Origin: Sipunculus nudus
Taxonomy: Eukaryota; Annelida; Sipuncula; Golfingiida; Sipunculidae
NCBI GenBank assembly: GCA_026874595.1
Contig: CM049313.1
Coordinates: 32,980,008-33,044,007, forward strand
Reading direction: 5' to 3'
DNA: 64,000 nucleotides
The position numbers and the translations under genes are program-made. The notes under the pieces were generated by a model, which saw only the letters and a list, made by a program, of their open reading frames with translations, did no database searches and was not told where the DNA came from. Below are positions 42,801 through 53,355 of this stretch, in pieces (the first letter of the stretch is position 1; every line of letters begins with the position of its first letter).

Positions 42801-45698
42801 TGCAAACAATTATGGTGATCTCTGCATTAGTTGTTCAGATACTTCAGCTTTTGTAATTTACAATTTGAACACTGTTGACAGATAACTACATCCTTAAAGG
42901 TCTCAAAAATAGAGAAAAAATTGTAAAAATTTGAAAAATACAGGTGGCGCCACCAGTCTGCAGAAACTGATGAAACATCTTATGATCAATATGTATGCAA
43001 AAAATCATGACCATCAGTGATGTAGTTGATCAGATATTGAAGATTTTTACAAAATTTTTGACTATTCTGGGGGGGGGGGGGAGGGTACTTTGGGGCCCCA
43101 TAGCTCAAAGGATATGGGTAACAGAGACCTAATTTGTGGTTTCCATGGAGACTTTTCATAGGTCTCTCAGAATGTCAAGAATGAAGATTCTAGGTCCAGT
43201 CTTTACAATTTGTGCCCTGTTAACAGATGTTCACATTTTTAAAGGTCTCAAAAATAGAGAAAACAATTTGAAAAAAATAAAAAAATACAGGTGGCACCAC
43301 CAGTCTACAGAAACTGATGAAACATCTCTTGTTCAATATGTATGCCAAAAATCATGACCATCAGTGATGTAGTTAATGAGATATTGAAGTTTTTGTATGA
43401 AATTTTTCACTATTCTGGGGGGTACTTTAGGGCCCCATAGCTCAAAAGATATGGGTAACAGAGACCAAATTCCATGTTTCCAAAGAGATTTTTCATGGAC
43501 CTCTCTGGATGTGAAGTAAGAAGATTCCAGGTCCAGTGGTTACGATTTGTGCCTTGTTAACGGACAGACAGCCGGATGGCAAGCAAAGTTTCATGCTTTA
43601 AAATATCCCCATACAAAAGTTATTTTCTTTTATTTCTGGGATTCTGAGAACTTTGATGACTTAATGATGCTGGGAATCAATAATTTGATAGATGCATGGA
43701 AACATCAGATATATGGAAACTGAGGGCTCAAGCAGGAGTTGTTGCATTTTACTGTACATTTTAAAAGTACCACAGTTATTGTGCCAAAAGGAACCACAGA
43801 AAGAACCATTTCAGTTTTTTATAGCAAAGTAAATCAGGAAACACTGGAAACCTTTGAGAGTAACACTTTAACAGTCTACTATAGTTTTATACAATATAAA
43901 TGCAACTGAAACATGCATAGCTTTTGTTGGCTCCTTCAAGAATTAACCTGCTTGGCCACCACTGATATGATGAGAGTTTAACACTCATTAAGAAACTGAT
44001 TGTTTTAATATATTTTTACTTTTCTCAAGCCATGAAATATTTTAAATATTTATACAAAAATTGAATGCTAAACTTAACCATTCCAAACAAAAGTCAGTCA
44101 TTATGAGAGCTAACTGCAGTGTATTACCTTTAAATCAGAGACTATTTATGGTTATTGACAAACAGATATTTTTTGTAAACATGTTACCTTTTGGATAGAG
44201 ACCCCTTGGATTGTCTGGGCACTGTTTGGACAAGTGGCCTTTTTCCCCACAAATAAAACACTTTGCAAATGGATATTCTCCTAAAATAAAAATGTGGTTA
44301 CAATCATCAAATGATAATAATAGGCAAAAAGAACAATGCAAAAACTTTAATCTACAAGTTATTGTAGTTCTGTCTCATCTGAAAAGAAAGAGAACATCAA
44401 AACCTGGAAAATATATGGACAGAGCGAAAAATACAGATCACACAAACTGAGGAAGGACCATGGATCCTGTGCTGATATTTGACATTACGATTCTCCCAAT
44501 ACCTGGCCCTTATGAATGCCTGTAAACTGAAGTGTTGACAACATAAAATTACCCCACACCAGCGATGAAAGACTCGAGTCCATGCCTTGAACCTCAAGGA
44601 CTCAGACTTGGACTTGAGCTGCCTGGACTCAGACCTGCACATGGACTTACAAGGTGTGGACTCAATTACATCACTGTGCCAGCTTTGCAGGCACATTGAA
44701 ATATCATACAATATGACAATCTTGTGTTATTTCACTAAAAGTGAATAACTGCTGTATCGTGCTGTGGCAGCCTTTTACAAGTACTTTAAATATGACCTTA
44801 TCATCAAGTACTGTGTAACCAACTCACCTGCAGGAACTCTTGCTCGACACTGGTGAACTGTGTGTTCTGTAGATCCACACTTAAAACAAATGCCAGTTCC
44901 AAAGTTGAGATCTGTCTTTGTTTTGGGGCATTCTGACACATCATGACCTTGTTCACGGCAGGTAAAACATACCTATACAAAGAAATAAAATATACTTAGA
45001 TGTATATGTATAATGTGATAGTGTCTCTGAAGAGTTAGAACAAAGGGTCCTCTGGGGAGTACAGTGGGTTAAATCCTTTATCTAAACTGGGTTGGAAATA
45101 CATCAGAATTCAGTGTAGCTTTCACATTCTGTGACCTGTGGCAAGCTGTCAATCCAATTTGTATCCACTGAAATATAGTAAGCCTTTGTAAACTTGATTC
45201 CATGAACATCTACACAGAATGGATTAACTATGACCTTAAGAATAGAATTTTGTATAACACCTCAAGTTAAACACTTTTATGTCCACAAAAAATTGTAAAT
45301 ACCTTATCATTCTGTCTCTGTTGTATCCTTTTAACTCGTCTTTTCTCTCTTCTGTCTTCTTTATGTAGGAACTCAACAAGTGATTCCTTCTCTCCATCTT
45401 GCAGAGCAGCAGCATCTTTAGATGACCCTAACAATTCGGTAAGCTGCTTTTCATACTGTTTTTCTCTTTTGAGTTTCTTGCTTTTCTTAATATCTTGCCT
45501 TTTTTTCTTAACTTTGAGTTCACTCTCCATTCCTGAAGTGTGAGATTTCTTGGACGATTTTGTTGCAACAATTTCCTTTGTCTTGTTCACATTTTTGTCT
45601 TTCTTTTTTCTTTTTGGTTTTTGTTGCATCTCCTCCCATGGTGTGGCTTCTAATGGCTTCTTCTTGTTTGCATTTTCTCCTCTTGCCCATCGAGTCAT
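36744..45698 (-). CDS. ZCCHC9: ZCCHC9, CCHC zinc-knuckle protein, five coding exons
   Basis: This encodes the animal ZCCHC9 protein, a small predicted nuclear RNA-binding protein with four tandem CCHC knuckles. Minus-strand exons are 45698-45303, 44972-44828, 44280-44188, 41269-41198 and 36868-36744. Splice phases agree and the product is 276 residues; human ZCCHC9 is about 271. The N-terminus MTRWAR..NKKPLEATPWEEM matches the family start, followed by a Lys-rich basic region (about residues 25-130). Knuckles of the form CX2CX4HX4C sit at 134-147, 161-174, 188-201 and 215-228. The C-terminus KGPKVVKF corresponds to KIPKVVNF in human. The molecular function of the family is poorly defined; the Air1/2-like knuckles suggest single-stranded RNA binding. 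Two introns are heavily invaded: the last holds a 49-bp minisatellite of 3.3 kb, the third a 2 kb repeat element. Confidence 0.95.
37868..41200. repeat. 49-bp minisatellite, ~68 copies, in last intron of ZCCHC9
   Basis: The plus-strand unit contains TGTGTGTGGTTTATGACAG, then TGTGTCTATTATGACTCAG, then TTCCTTTACCT. Unit identity is very high. Two main polymorphisms alternate in runs: TTTATGACAG or TTAATGACAG, and ATTATGACTC or ATTGTGACTC. A few units have TTTCTTTACC. The array spans 3,332 bases, or 68 units, and its right edge coincides with the donor of ZCCHC9 coding exon 4. On the gene's sense strand each unit includes CACAAG|GTAAAG, a donor-like sequence, and each unit includes TGACTCA. Confidence 0.97.
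41198..41269 (-). CDS. ZCCHC9: ZCCHC9 coding exon 4 (zinc knuckle 4)
   Basis: It encodes GGCCKLCGSVEHFKKDC then PENQQKQ, the fourth knuckle. The acceptor is CCTGTACAG and the donor AAACAAG|GTACAG. The 49-bp minisatellite begins directly at this donor and continues into the intron. Confidence 0.96.
41581..43585 (-). mobile_element. Satellite-bearing element in ZCCHC9 intron 3, reverse orientation
   Basis: On the plus strand it begins AACAAGTGACCCATGGGTCA then TGACGCTCAGTTGACTG. This is the reverse complement of a GACCCATGGGTCACTTG tail like those of the other elements. It ends with CGGACAGACAGCCGGATGG, the reverse of a CCGTCTG-type head. Between them are about six tandem units of roughly 200-345 bp marked by ACAGGTGGC(G/T)CCACCAG (about 41747, 42416, 42941, 43288) and TATGGGTAACAGAGACC. 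Confidence 0.7.
44188..44280 (-). CDS. ZCCHC9: ZCCHC9 coding exon 3 (zinc knuckle 3)
   Basis: It encodes EYPFAKCFICGEKGHLSKQC then PDNPRGLYPK, almost identical to the FPFAKCFVCGEMGHLSRSC segment of vertebrate ZCCHC9. The donor is GTAACA, in phase 1. Confidence 0.97.
44570..44680. repeat. GAGTCC-rich patch in ZCCHC9 intron 2
   Basis: Repeated GACTCGAGTCC, GGACTCAGAC, GGACTTGAG and GTGGACTC motifs make up this patch. It is similar to those in the SHC intron and downstream of SHC. Confidence 0.5.
44828..44972 (-). CDS. ZCCHC9: ZCCHC9 coding exon 2 (zinc knuckles 1 and 2)
   Basis: It encodes VCFTCREQGHDVSECP and GTGICFKCGSTEHTVHQC, two complete CX2CX4HX4C knuckles. The acceptor is TTTGTATAG and the donor GTGAGT, in phase 1. 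Confidence 0.96.
45303..45698 (-). CDS. ZCCHC9: ZCCHC9 coding exon 1 (basic N-terminus)
   Basis: 132 codons from MTRWARGEN to RQNDK, strongly Lys/Arg-rich, ending in donor GTATTT. The ATG at 45698 is chosen because MTRWAR is the conserved family N-terminus. An AG preceded by T6 near 45725 may be the acceptor of a 5' UTR exon. Confidence 0.94.
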
Positions 45699-46328
45699 TT
45701 TCCTCAGAGTTTTTCAAATTTACCTAAAAAATGGAAACTTGTATTTTATGATAACAATTACAAAGAGCAATGGGTCACTAACTATTACACGAAAACGAAA
45801 TAGGAAAAAAAGACTATTTATAAAAGCGTGTCCATGGATAAAGTCTTGCCTAGACAACCAGTTTCCTATATCCAACAGCTACTGAGATCTCTCATAAGTT
45901 AAATATTATGGAGATCATTTTAAAGATAATTAATGGAGAAAAAGGCTGTGCAAAGGAAAAGCTATTTTTTGGCTAGAACTGTCTTAATTGTGTATGCACT
46001 TTTAATGAAACTAGACTTTTATAAATGATTCCTATAATATAAATATTTTTCATTAAAAAATTAAATTTTATGTATTATTTTTAAAAAAATATGTGTACAT
46101 GTGTAATTGTGAGTATTAAAATATATCATACACTTTACTTAGAATAATGAATAGAAAAAACATCACAACTGTGAGCATTAACTGCTTCTTTCACTCTTAT
46201 TACAAACAACAGTCAACAAGCAAATAGGGGTTAGGGACACGCCCCCTTGCCACATCCCCCTATTAGCTGGCAGGCTGCCAGAGCTAGGGCAGGGCTGGTG
46301 GGCATTCACAGGTTTTGCTGGAACAGTG
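45699..46328 (-). promoter_or_regulatory. Presumed 5' flank of ZCCHC9
   Basis: This lies upstream of the ZCCHC9 start. It is AT-rich, with no TATA box or CpG-rich stretch that I can point to. A possible acceptor (TTTTTTAG) at about 45725 on the minus strand suggests the true promoter is further upstream. Called only by position. Confidence 0.3.
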
Positions 46329-46337
46329 GGTCAGATT

Positions 46338-46703
46338 GGGTCATCCTAAACACAGGATTCGAATACCCTGGAATACCACCTAAATACCACTTATATTGTC
46401 AAAATACCCTATAATTAATGACCATCGAGGCTTATATGATACGTTTAACCATTTTCAATAGAGGGAAGGACTAAATCGGAATTTTAAATTGGTTCTGGGC
46501 TTGAGCCATACATTCTGCTACACAAGCCGTAAAAGATAGAGCCTGTCTTAAGGTGTTTACCAGTACTCTGATGACAATTTAAATTCTGATTTAGCTCATC
46601 CCTCTATTGAAAATTAATTATTGGCTTAAACGTTTCAATTAATCCTCGATGGTCTTTCATTTTTGAGTATTTGGCAGGGATATTCCGGTGTTTAGGAGGA
46701 CCA
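46338..46703. mobile_element. 366-bp MITE-like element with 9-bp target-site duplication
   Basis: The ends are inverted: left GGGTCATCCTAAACACAGGA, right the reverse complement of TGGTCCTCCTAAACACCGGA. A second inverted pair lies inside (GACCATCGAGG at 46420 with CCTCGATGGTC at 46647, and AATTTAAATTC near 46577 opposite GGAATTTTAAATT near 46478). It is flanked by a direct repeat GGTCAGATT at 46329-46337 and 46704-46712. A 9-bp duplication fits Mutator-like elements, but no ORF is present. Confidence 0.8.
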
Positions 46704-47147
46704 GGTCAGATTTGCTTCATTACCAGATAACTCAGCATAAACAGGAGTAAATAAAATGCAATTACTTTGCACTGAAAAGTTATAAAAGCTTTATTTATAA
46801 ACTTCTGTAAATGTGAAATGAAAAGCTACCCGAATATTTTTCTACCAAAAAAGAAACCGATTTTAATTTTTTTGTGAAATACCTATTTTGGGGGGGGGGG
46901 GCATTACCTGATTACCAGGAATGTATTTAGAGGGAGAGCATTTCAACAGAACATAGAACAATTTATCTTTAATTTAGCTGAAGTTACCTTTCAAAGTTTA
47001 TATGACAATTAAAACGACATATAAATACGTCAATCGTGTCTGGGGTATGTAATTTGCGTGCTTCTCTCAGTGTTGATGTCACATTCATTCAGTTCACCCA
47101 CGTTTCTAAATAACTTTTAATGGTCGACTATTTCGGGGTTTTCTGAA

Positions 47148-48192
47148 GGCAATAAATAAAACTCGGAAGTCGGAAGTCGGAAGCCTTCGGAAGTCGGAAG
47201 CCGTTTTAAATTTAGTATAATTTAAAAATAAATTAAAAAAATAAATAAAAATAAATGTTGAAATATACATTCAAATGTTTTACATTATATATCATATCGC
47301 AAAGTAATATTTTAATATGGAATGTTATTTCAGAAATATAATATAAAAGCATTTAAATTTCGTAATTTTATCTAAATGGTGTTATCATTTTTTTCCTTAT
47401 ATAACAAAATAGATTAAATGATTATATCATATAAAAAATTTAAGGATAACTTAAACGACATTCATTTGTATTGTAATAGTTTTGCATAATAATATTCAAA
47501 TATTTTTTTTAAATACATAAATTTGTATACTAATGTAAAAAAAACAAAGTATCGAACTGTCGCATCCTTGCAGGAACTGGCACAACTGTAAGAAAAGTCC
47601 ATTCAGTTTTATATTAATAAAACTATTTTTTTTATCCATTAGGATGCTTAATACATTATTATTGAAACTAATTATATTTTGCATCATGTATGTGTTTGTT
47701 CAATGAAAAAAATAATGAATACCGAAATAAATCTGTTTTGGATTAGACTGGTTTTCTTAATTGTTTTTACAGTATTTTACATTCATTTTATATATTTTAT
47801 ATTAATTTATATATTATTTTCTTAGTTAGATACATTATGATTTTATTCAAATACATTAATATTACCTAAATTAATATTTGGGTTGATGCAAGACACTTTC
47901 TGTGTCATTTTTGGTTGGAGCTATGGGCTTGACTCCCGAGTTTTATGTATTTTGAGCAACATCTGTCACTTCAGGATGACTTCCGAGAGGCTTCCGACGC
48001 ATTAATTATGCTTTAATTTTCATATTTTTCAATATATATCTTTTAATCTTTCTCGTATGACAAAGGGGGTCTACATCTTCCGTTTAAACACAAAAACTTG
48101 TCGATTTGTTCGGTTTTTTTAAAAGTTATATAAAAAATTAAAACGGCTTCCGACTTCCGTAGGCTTCCGACTTCCGAGTTTTATCTATCGCC
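47148..48192. mobile_element. 1,045-bp element with ~65-bp inverted ends and 9-bp target-site duplication
   Basis: The left end is GGCAATAAATAAAACTCGG followed by runs of CGGAAGT/CGGAAGC up to CCGTTTTAAA. The right end is the same in reverse (TTAAAACGGCTTCCGACTTC ... CCGAGTTTTATCTATCGCC). It is flanked by TTTTCTGAA at 47139-47147 and at 48193-48201. The interior is AT-rich with no transposase; a further CCGAGTTTTAT and GGCTTCCGAC stretch lies inside at about 47935-48000. This is a non-autonomous element of Mutator type by duplication length. Confidence 0.88.
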
Positions 48193-49499
48193 TTTTCTGA
48201 AAGGTCACGGTTACTTATAAAGGGTTGTAACAAAAGGGGTTGTATCTAAAACCCGGAGTTCTCCGGCAGGAGATCAAAATAAAACCCGGAGATCGCGATA
48301 TCTTAATTAATAAGGCAGCAATTCGTATTAAACGTTCCCCTTGACACTTCTAAATGACATCCGCATCGAATATGATACTTAATTTGCAAGTGCACAAAGT
48401 ATTTATTCGGTTATCCACGGAAACTTCACCCGGAGACGACCCGGAGATCGTCCGGAGACCGCCATCTTGCCCGGAGATCCGCCAATGAGTGCTTCCCACT
48501 GATTCCCACTCGCCACAACAGATGCCGCCACAGACATGTCTTAATTCCCCGCTCTGATATGTGATACCGTTTACGAGTCTAATTGATTGGAACTGTCACT
48601 AAAATACGTATATTGTTAAAAAAACTTTTTAATACATTTATCATATATTCTCTTTACCAATTTTCAATTTCTGAAAACTCTAGAATGTTTGTAATATGTT
48701 TATAACTAATTATATTTTCTTGCATATCATACAGAATATTTTCTTTTAGTATAAATTTTATAATATAAATATGTGATAATATATCCTTAATTTTTAATGG
48801 TATAAAGGGTATGCATTAAATATGAAAATATCGAAATTATAGAACATATAAAATAGTATGTCAAATATGTGGTTTACTTAATATTGAAATATCGAAATTA
48901 TAAAACATATAAAAACTATGTCAAAATTGTGGTTTATTTATTCGGCACTAAGACCAGAATTTAACGGATTTAAAACATAATTATATAAAAAGGGCAGCGT
49001 AAGGATACCCCCATCAAAGTTAATTGATTACTAAATTATGGATTCTCTTCCCGGGGCGCCTGGGCATTCAGGCAGGTGCTGGTGTGTAGAACTGTGTACA
49101 CAGTTATTACGGGCAAACCTCATTAACGGTGTGGCTCATCCAGAGACATGGCCAATTTGGCTATTTAATAATAAACTAATTAAACTCATTAATTTCCGTT
49201 GCGCACCGTTGAAGGCAAACAAATTCATTTATGGAGTAATATTGTTTATGTACGGACAATGATGACCAATAGACCTCGGCAGGGAAATTAATCCTTTGTA
49301 GCTATTTGAAGTACTGTAATCCTATTATCCTTTGATCGTACGGCCCCCTAACGAAACCCCTTAGTTTGAAAATATGAGCATTTCCACTTTCTTGCTTTCT
49401 GTAGTTATATAAATAGTGTAACCTCTCTCTCTCACCCTCTCTAACACACAATCTTAATACGCTTCCCTATATATCCTACCATCTCTCATTCTCTTTCTC

Positions 49500-49503
49500 T
49501 CTT

Positions 49504-49567
<64 letters not shown>

Positions 49568-49703
49568 GCACACACATACACATACAGTCTAAATATGTTT
49601 CCCTAAATCTCCTATTACATCACCCATTCTCCTTTCTATTTCTCCCTCTCTATCTCTCTCTCTCTCTTTCTTTCCTCCCTCTCACTCTCTCTCTCTCTCT
49701 CAA
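49500..49703. repeat. CT microsatellite inside the MULE
   Basis: A CT tract at 49512-49564 is followed by a second CT-rich run to about 49703. The inverted partner element has the matching GA tract at 53290-53352. Confidence 0.9.
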
Positions 49704-49814
49704 TTGGCATTACCCCTCTGTTACCTAATTAATTTCACATTATGTATTATATCACACAATTTTAGTAAAGTTAATAGAAGACAAATAAATACATATATGG
49801 AATAATATTAAAGT

Positions 49815-51346
49815 AGGGCAATCTCAAATGCTATTGCCACCGTTCTGCCAAATGTTCCAATTTTGCATTGTTGGAACCACATTAAAAACGACTTAAAAAG
49901 GTTCGTTCAAAAACATGATGATTACGCGAAATGGTCAGAATACAAAGTAGATTTGATCAATATTCTGCATAATGCTTCCTTGTCAGACTTCGAAGGAAAT
50001 TGTGAGAATCTTTCCCTGAAATGGCATGAAACTGTAAGAGAATATTTTGATAAGCACCTTAAATCAGATTTGATGAAATACGCATATGTGCCTATTTTAG
50101 AAGAGTGTAACGTGTATACATGACAGTGCCTCCGGACTTGCTAACTACGGAGCTGAATCGTTTAATGCTGTAATTAAACGTCTAAGAAATTGGAAAGAAG
50201 CACCAACAGACACCTTGACGTTGTGCTTTTATTATCTACAAAATTATTATCTGAAAGAAATTTTGCGGGGTTATTGTAATTTAGGTTCCTATCATTTAAA
50301 GTCAGAAAATATGCATTTATTAGAAATACCTGAGGATCAACCATTCCCCAAGGATACTTGCGCCCCGGGACTAATAGTTCAAAAGGTAAAAAACAATATA
50401 AACCAGTTCATGTCTGATCCCCCGTCACTTCAATCAGATTTGTTGATTCTGATGCTGAGACAAAAGAGGAGAACATAAAATTGGATTTCGTTAGAAAGAA
50501 TCTGACACAAATTGAAAGGGTACAAGATATAATAAATAACGGAAAAATATAATTAGTTGCGAAATTTGGTACTTTCATTGTGGAGGGCAACAATGACAAT
50601 AAATATGCCGTAACTCTGTTCCCAAAAGAAAAATATCAGTGCGCAGCAACAAATATTTGCTACCATATTCTTACAGCCAGGAAATTTATAGGTATGGATG
50701 TAATCGATCAAAAACGCAAACTAAATGTTTCACTAAAGTGTCGCCGTAGTAAGAAAAGGGTGGCTAGAAAAACGGATAGAAAACAGCCGAGAAAATCAGA
50801 TTTCGTGTACGAATTTGAAGCTGCTCCCGATACCGATGTTTCCATGATAACCTCGCCTAGAGATAGAACTCTGCAATCTCCAGAGCTAGATGACCCGGTT
50901 CCCTTTTCGAAACAAAAAACTATAAACAGGGTACTGTTGATAAAATTAAGACACAAGCTACCCCAGCCAAAACACCATTAAATAATGTTACATTTAAAAT
51001 ACACCGAAATCAATTTTGAAAAATTCAGAACGGAAACGAGGGAGAATTAGACTTGATTTTAGCGAGAGTAATAGTAACAGTAAAGAAAAAAAGTAAAGAC
51101 GACAGTTCATCCTCGCTTCCAACTCCTAATTGTAGTCCAGTAGGGATGCCGGAAAGCATTATCGATACACAATCTTTTGAAATGAGTCCATCCTCCACAC
51201 CAAAACAGACCACAAATAAAATAACCCAGGAAAATTGTGTGACCTCCAACGAATGTAATCGCCCGCTAAGCGAAATTCGTAAAGTAAACCCCGAAGATAA
51301 CACCAACCAAAAAAAAAAAATCGACTCTCGCTAAAACGAAATAAAT
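49815..51346 (+). pseudogene. Broken MULE transposase with SWIM-type zinc finger
   Basis: Three consecutive reading-frame segments carry a recognisable MULE transposase C-terminal half. Segment 1 (to 50123) includes LHCWNHIKNDLKRF and LSLKWHETVREYF. Segment 2 (about 50122-50478, shifted frame) includes NYGAESFNAVIKRLRNWKEA and FYYLQNYYLKEILRG. Segment 3 (about 50476-50981, shifted back, with a TAA near 50550) includes YAVTLFPKEKYQC and NICYHILTARKFIGM. The CYH and preceding C fit a SWIM finger (CxCxnCxH), but the first Cys of the CxC pair appears to be Tyr. A Ser-rich, Lys-rich tail continues to about 51334. Frameshifts and stops make it inactive. The N-terminal part with the first catalytic acidic residues is missing. 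Confidence 0.75.
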
Positions 51347-52003
51347 TGCCGACATTAGAAACAATTTTTCAGTTAAAAAGAGAAAGGCAAATGAACCTTC
51401 TTGGTGAAACCCTCATGACGGACTTCGGATAAGGAATAATAAATTTTTATTTGGCTTGGCTACGCTTTTGCTTCTTTGGTTTTATAGTAGTAAGAGTTTT
51501 CCTGTCTTAAGTAGTGGTAGAGAGTAGTTGTATACAGTAGTAGAATTTACTACTGAGTTGAATTTATATCACTTTCGAGATAAGGGAGGGGTTTCTAGAA
51601 ATTTCAGTTTCTTAAAATAATATTACCAAAAATAAAAAAAAAAATAATTAAGCTGATGATTTTAAAAGGAAAAGGATATATAAAATCGGTGGGGTTCTTC
51701 GATTTAGAGACACTGATAAATTGGTTAAAAAACAAATTTTCGAGGGGAATTTCGACCTTTCCGTTGTTACGTATTTAGTTGCATTTAGTAGAGCTCGTAG
51801 TGGTAGAGATAAGAAAAAAAAAAGAAAAAAAGGTCATTCTGTCAACTGCCTCAACGTGGCACTGACCGGGCAATAGGCATTGATGTAACTTTCACACAGA
51901 TATATCAATGTCTGGCAATAGTTTGACATTTATTACGGGAAAAAATAAATAAATAAACATAAATAATAATACTTAATAATATAATTTTTAATTTTAACAG
52001 TTT

Positions 52004-52008
<5 letters not shown>

Positions 52009-52056
<48 letters not shown>
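52009..52056. repeat. (TA)n microsatellite in MULE copy 1
   Basis: A pure TA tract of about 48 bases. An equivalent TA tract sits at 52742-52795 in the inverted copy. Confidence 0.95.
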
Positions 52057-52057
<1 letters not shown>

Positions 52058-52741
52058 ATATCGTATAAAAAACCATATCAATTACATATCAATATATTAT
52101 CATCATTTTATTTAATATCGTTAATATCGGAAAATAAAATTTATACATTCCAGTTAGAAGCAATACATATTTTAGTGACAGTTCCAATCGATTAGACTCG
52201 TAAACGATATCACATATCAGAGCGGGGAATTAAGACATGTATGTGGCGGCATCTGTTGTTTTAGATACACCCATCTAAAACCCGGAGACCTCCGGCCGGA
52301 GATCAAAATAAAACCCGGAGATCGCGGTATCTCAATTAATAAGGCAGCAATTCGAATTAAACCTTCCCCTTGACACTTCTAAATGACATCCGCATCGAAT
52401 ATGATACTTCCTTTGCAAGTGCACAAAGTATTTAATCAGTTATACACGGAAACCTCTCCCGGAGACGACCCGGAGATCGTCCGGAGACCGCCATCTTGCC
52501 CGGAGATCCGCCAATGAGTGCTTCCCACTGATTCCCACTCGCCACAACAGATGCCGCCACATACATGTCTGACTTCCCCGCTCTGATATGTTATATCGTT
52601 TACGAGTCTGATTGATTGGAACTGTCATTAAAATACGTATAGCTTCTATCTTGAATGTTAATTCATCTAAATTTTATTTTCCGATATAAGCGATATTAAA
52701 TAAAATGATAATAATATATTGATATGTATTTGATACGATAT

Positions 52742-52795
<54 letters not shown>
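52742..52795. repeat. (TA)n microsatellite in MULE copy 2
   Basis: A pure TA tract of about 54 bases, the counterpart of that at 52009. Confidence 0.95.
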
Positions 52796-52799
<4 letters not shown>

Positions 52800-53274
52800 C
52801 TGTTTAATAAACTAATTATATTTACCTGTATATAATAAAAAAATTATATTATAAAGTATTATTATTTATGTTTATTTATTTATTTTTTCCCGTTATGAAT
52901 GTCAACCTTTGCAGAGTTCTATCTTTAGGCGAGGTTATCATGGAAACATCGGTATCGGGAGCAGCTTCAAATTCGTACACGAAATTTCTCGGCTGTTTTC
53001 TACCCGTTTTTCTAGCCACCCTTTTCGTACTACGCCGAGACATTAGTGAAATATTTAGTTTGTGTTTTTGATCGATTACATCCATACCATGTCCCATTGT
53101 TTTCCCATGAATACTGATCGCAGCGCCAATCATCTGGAACAGATGGGAGGAAAATACTTTTAATATAAAAAAAAATAAACTGGTATCTGGTGGGATTTAA
53201 TTTTTGACTATATATGCTGTACTTCATATCACACATTAACATACTTGCATAGATTTAGGGAAACATATTTAGAC

Positions 53275-53278
<4 letters not shown>

Positions 53279-53352
<74 letters not shown>
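53279..53352. repeat. (GT)n-(GA)n microsatellite
   Basis: A short GT run is followed by a GA tract of about 60 bases in the inverted MULE copy. Confidence 0.95.

Positions 53353-53355
<3 letters not shown>

Larger units (their letters stand above)
48236..52272 (+). mobile_element. Mutator-like element (MULE), ~4.0 kb, decayed
   Basis: The terminus GGG(T)TGTATCTAAAACCCGG begins at 48236 and recurs inverted, without its CCGG, as TTTTAGATACACCC at 52259-52272. The subterminal region repeats CCCGGAGATC, GTCCGGAGACC and similar motifs about eight times, a possible transposase-binding array. The right terminal region lacks the stretch between CATCTGTTGT and TTTAGATACACCC. Inside are a conserved block (48960-49290), CT microsatellites (49500-49700) and a broken transposase gene (49815-50981). 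No target-site duplication is visible at its ends. Confidence 0.8.

Noticed and set aside
45520-45717. Alternative ZCCHC9-overlapping frame starting MKNSEEND
   Set aside because: It is an out-of-frame shadow of coding exon 1, whose MTRWAR start is conserved in the family.
49038-49262. 74-residue frame conserved in both MULE copies (also 53622-53849 on the minus strand)
   Set aside because: The similarity reflects recent duplication of the element. A 14-16 base insertion in one copy shifts the frame, so there is no sign of protein-level selection.
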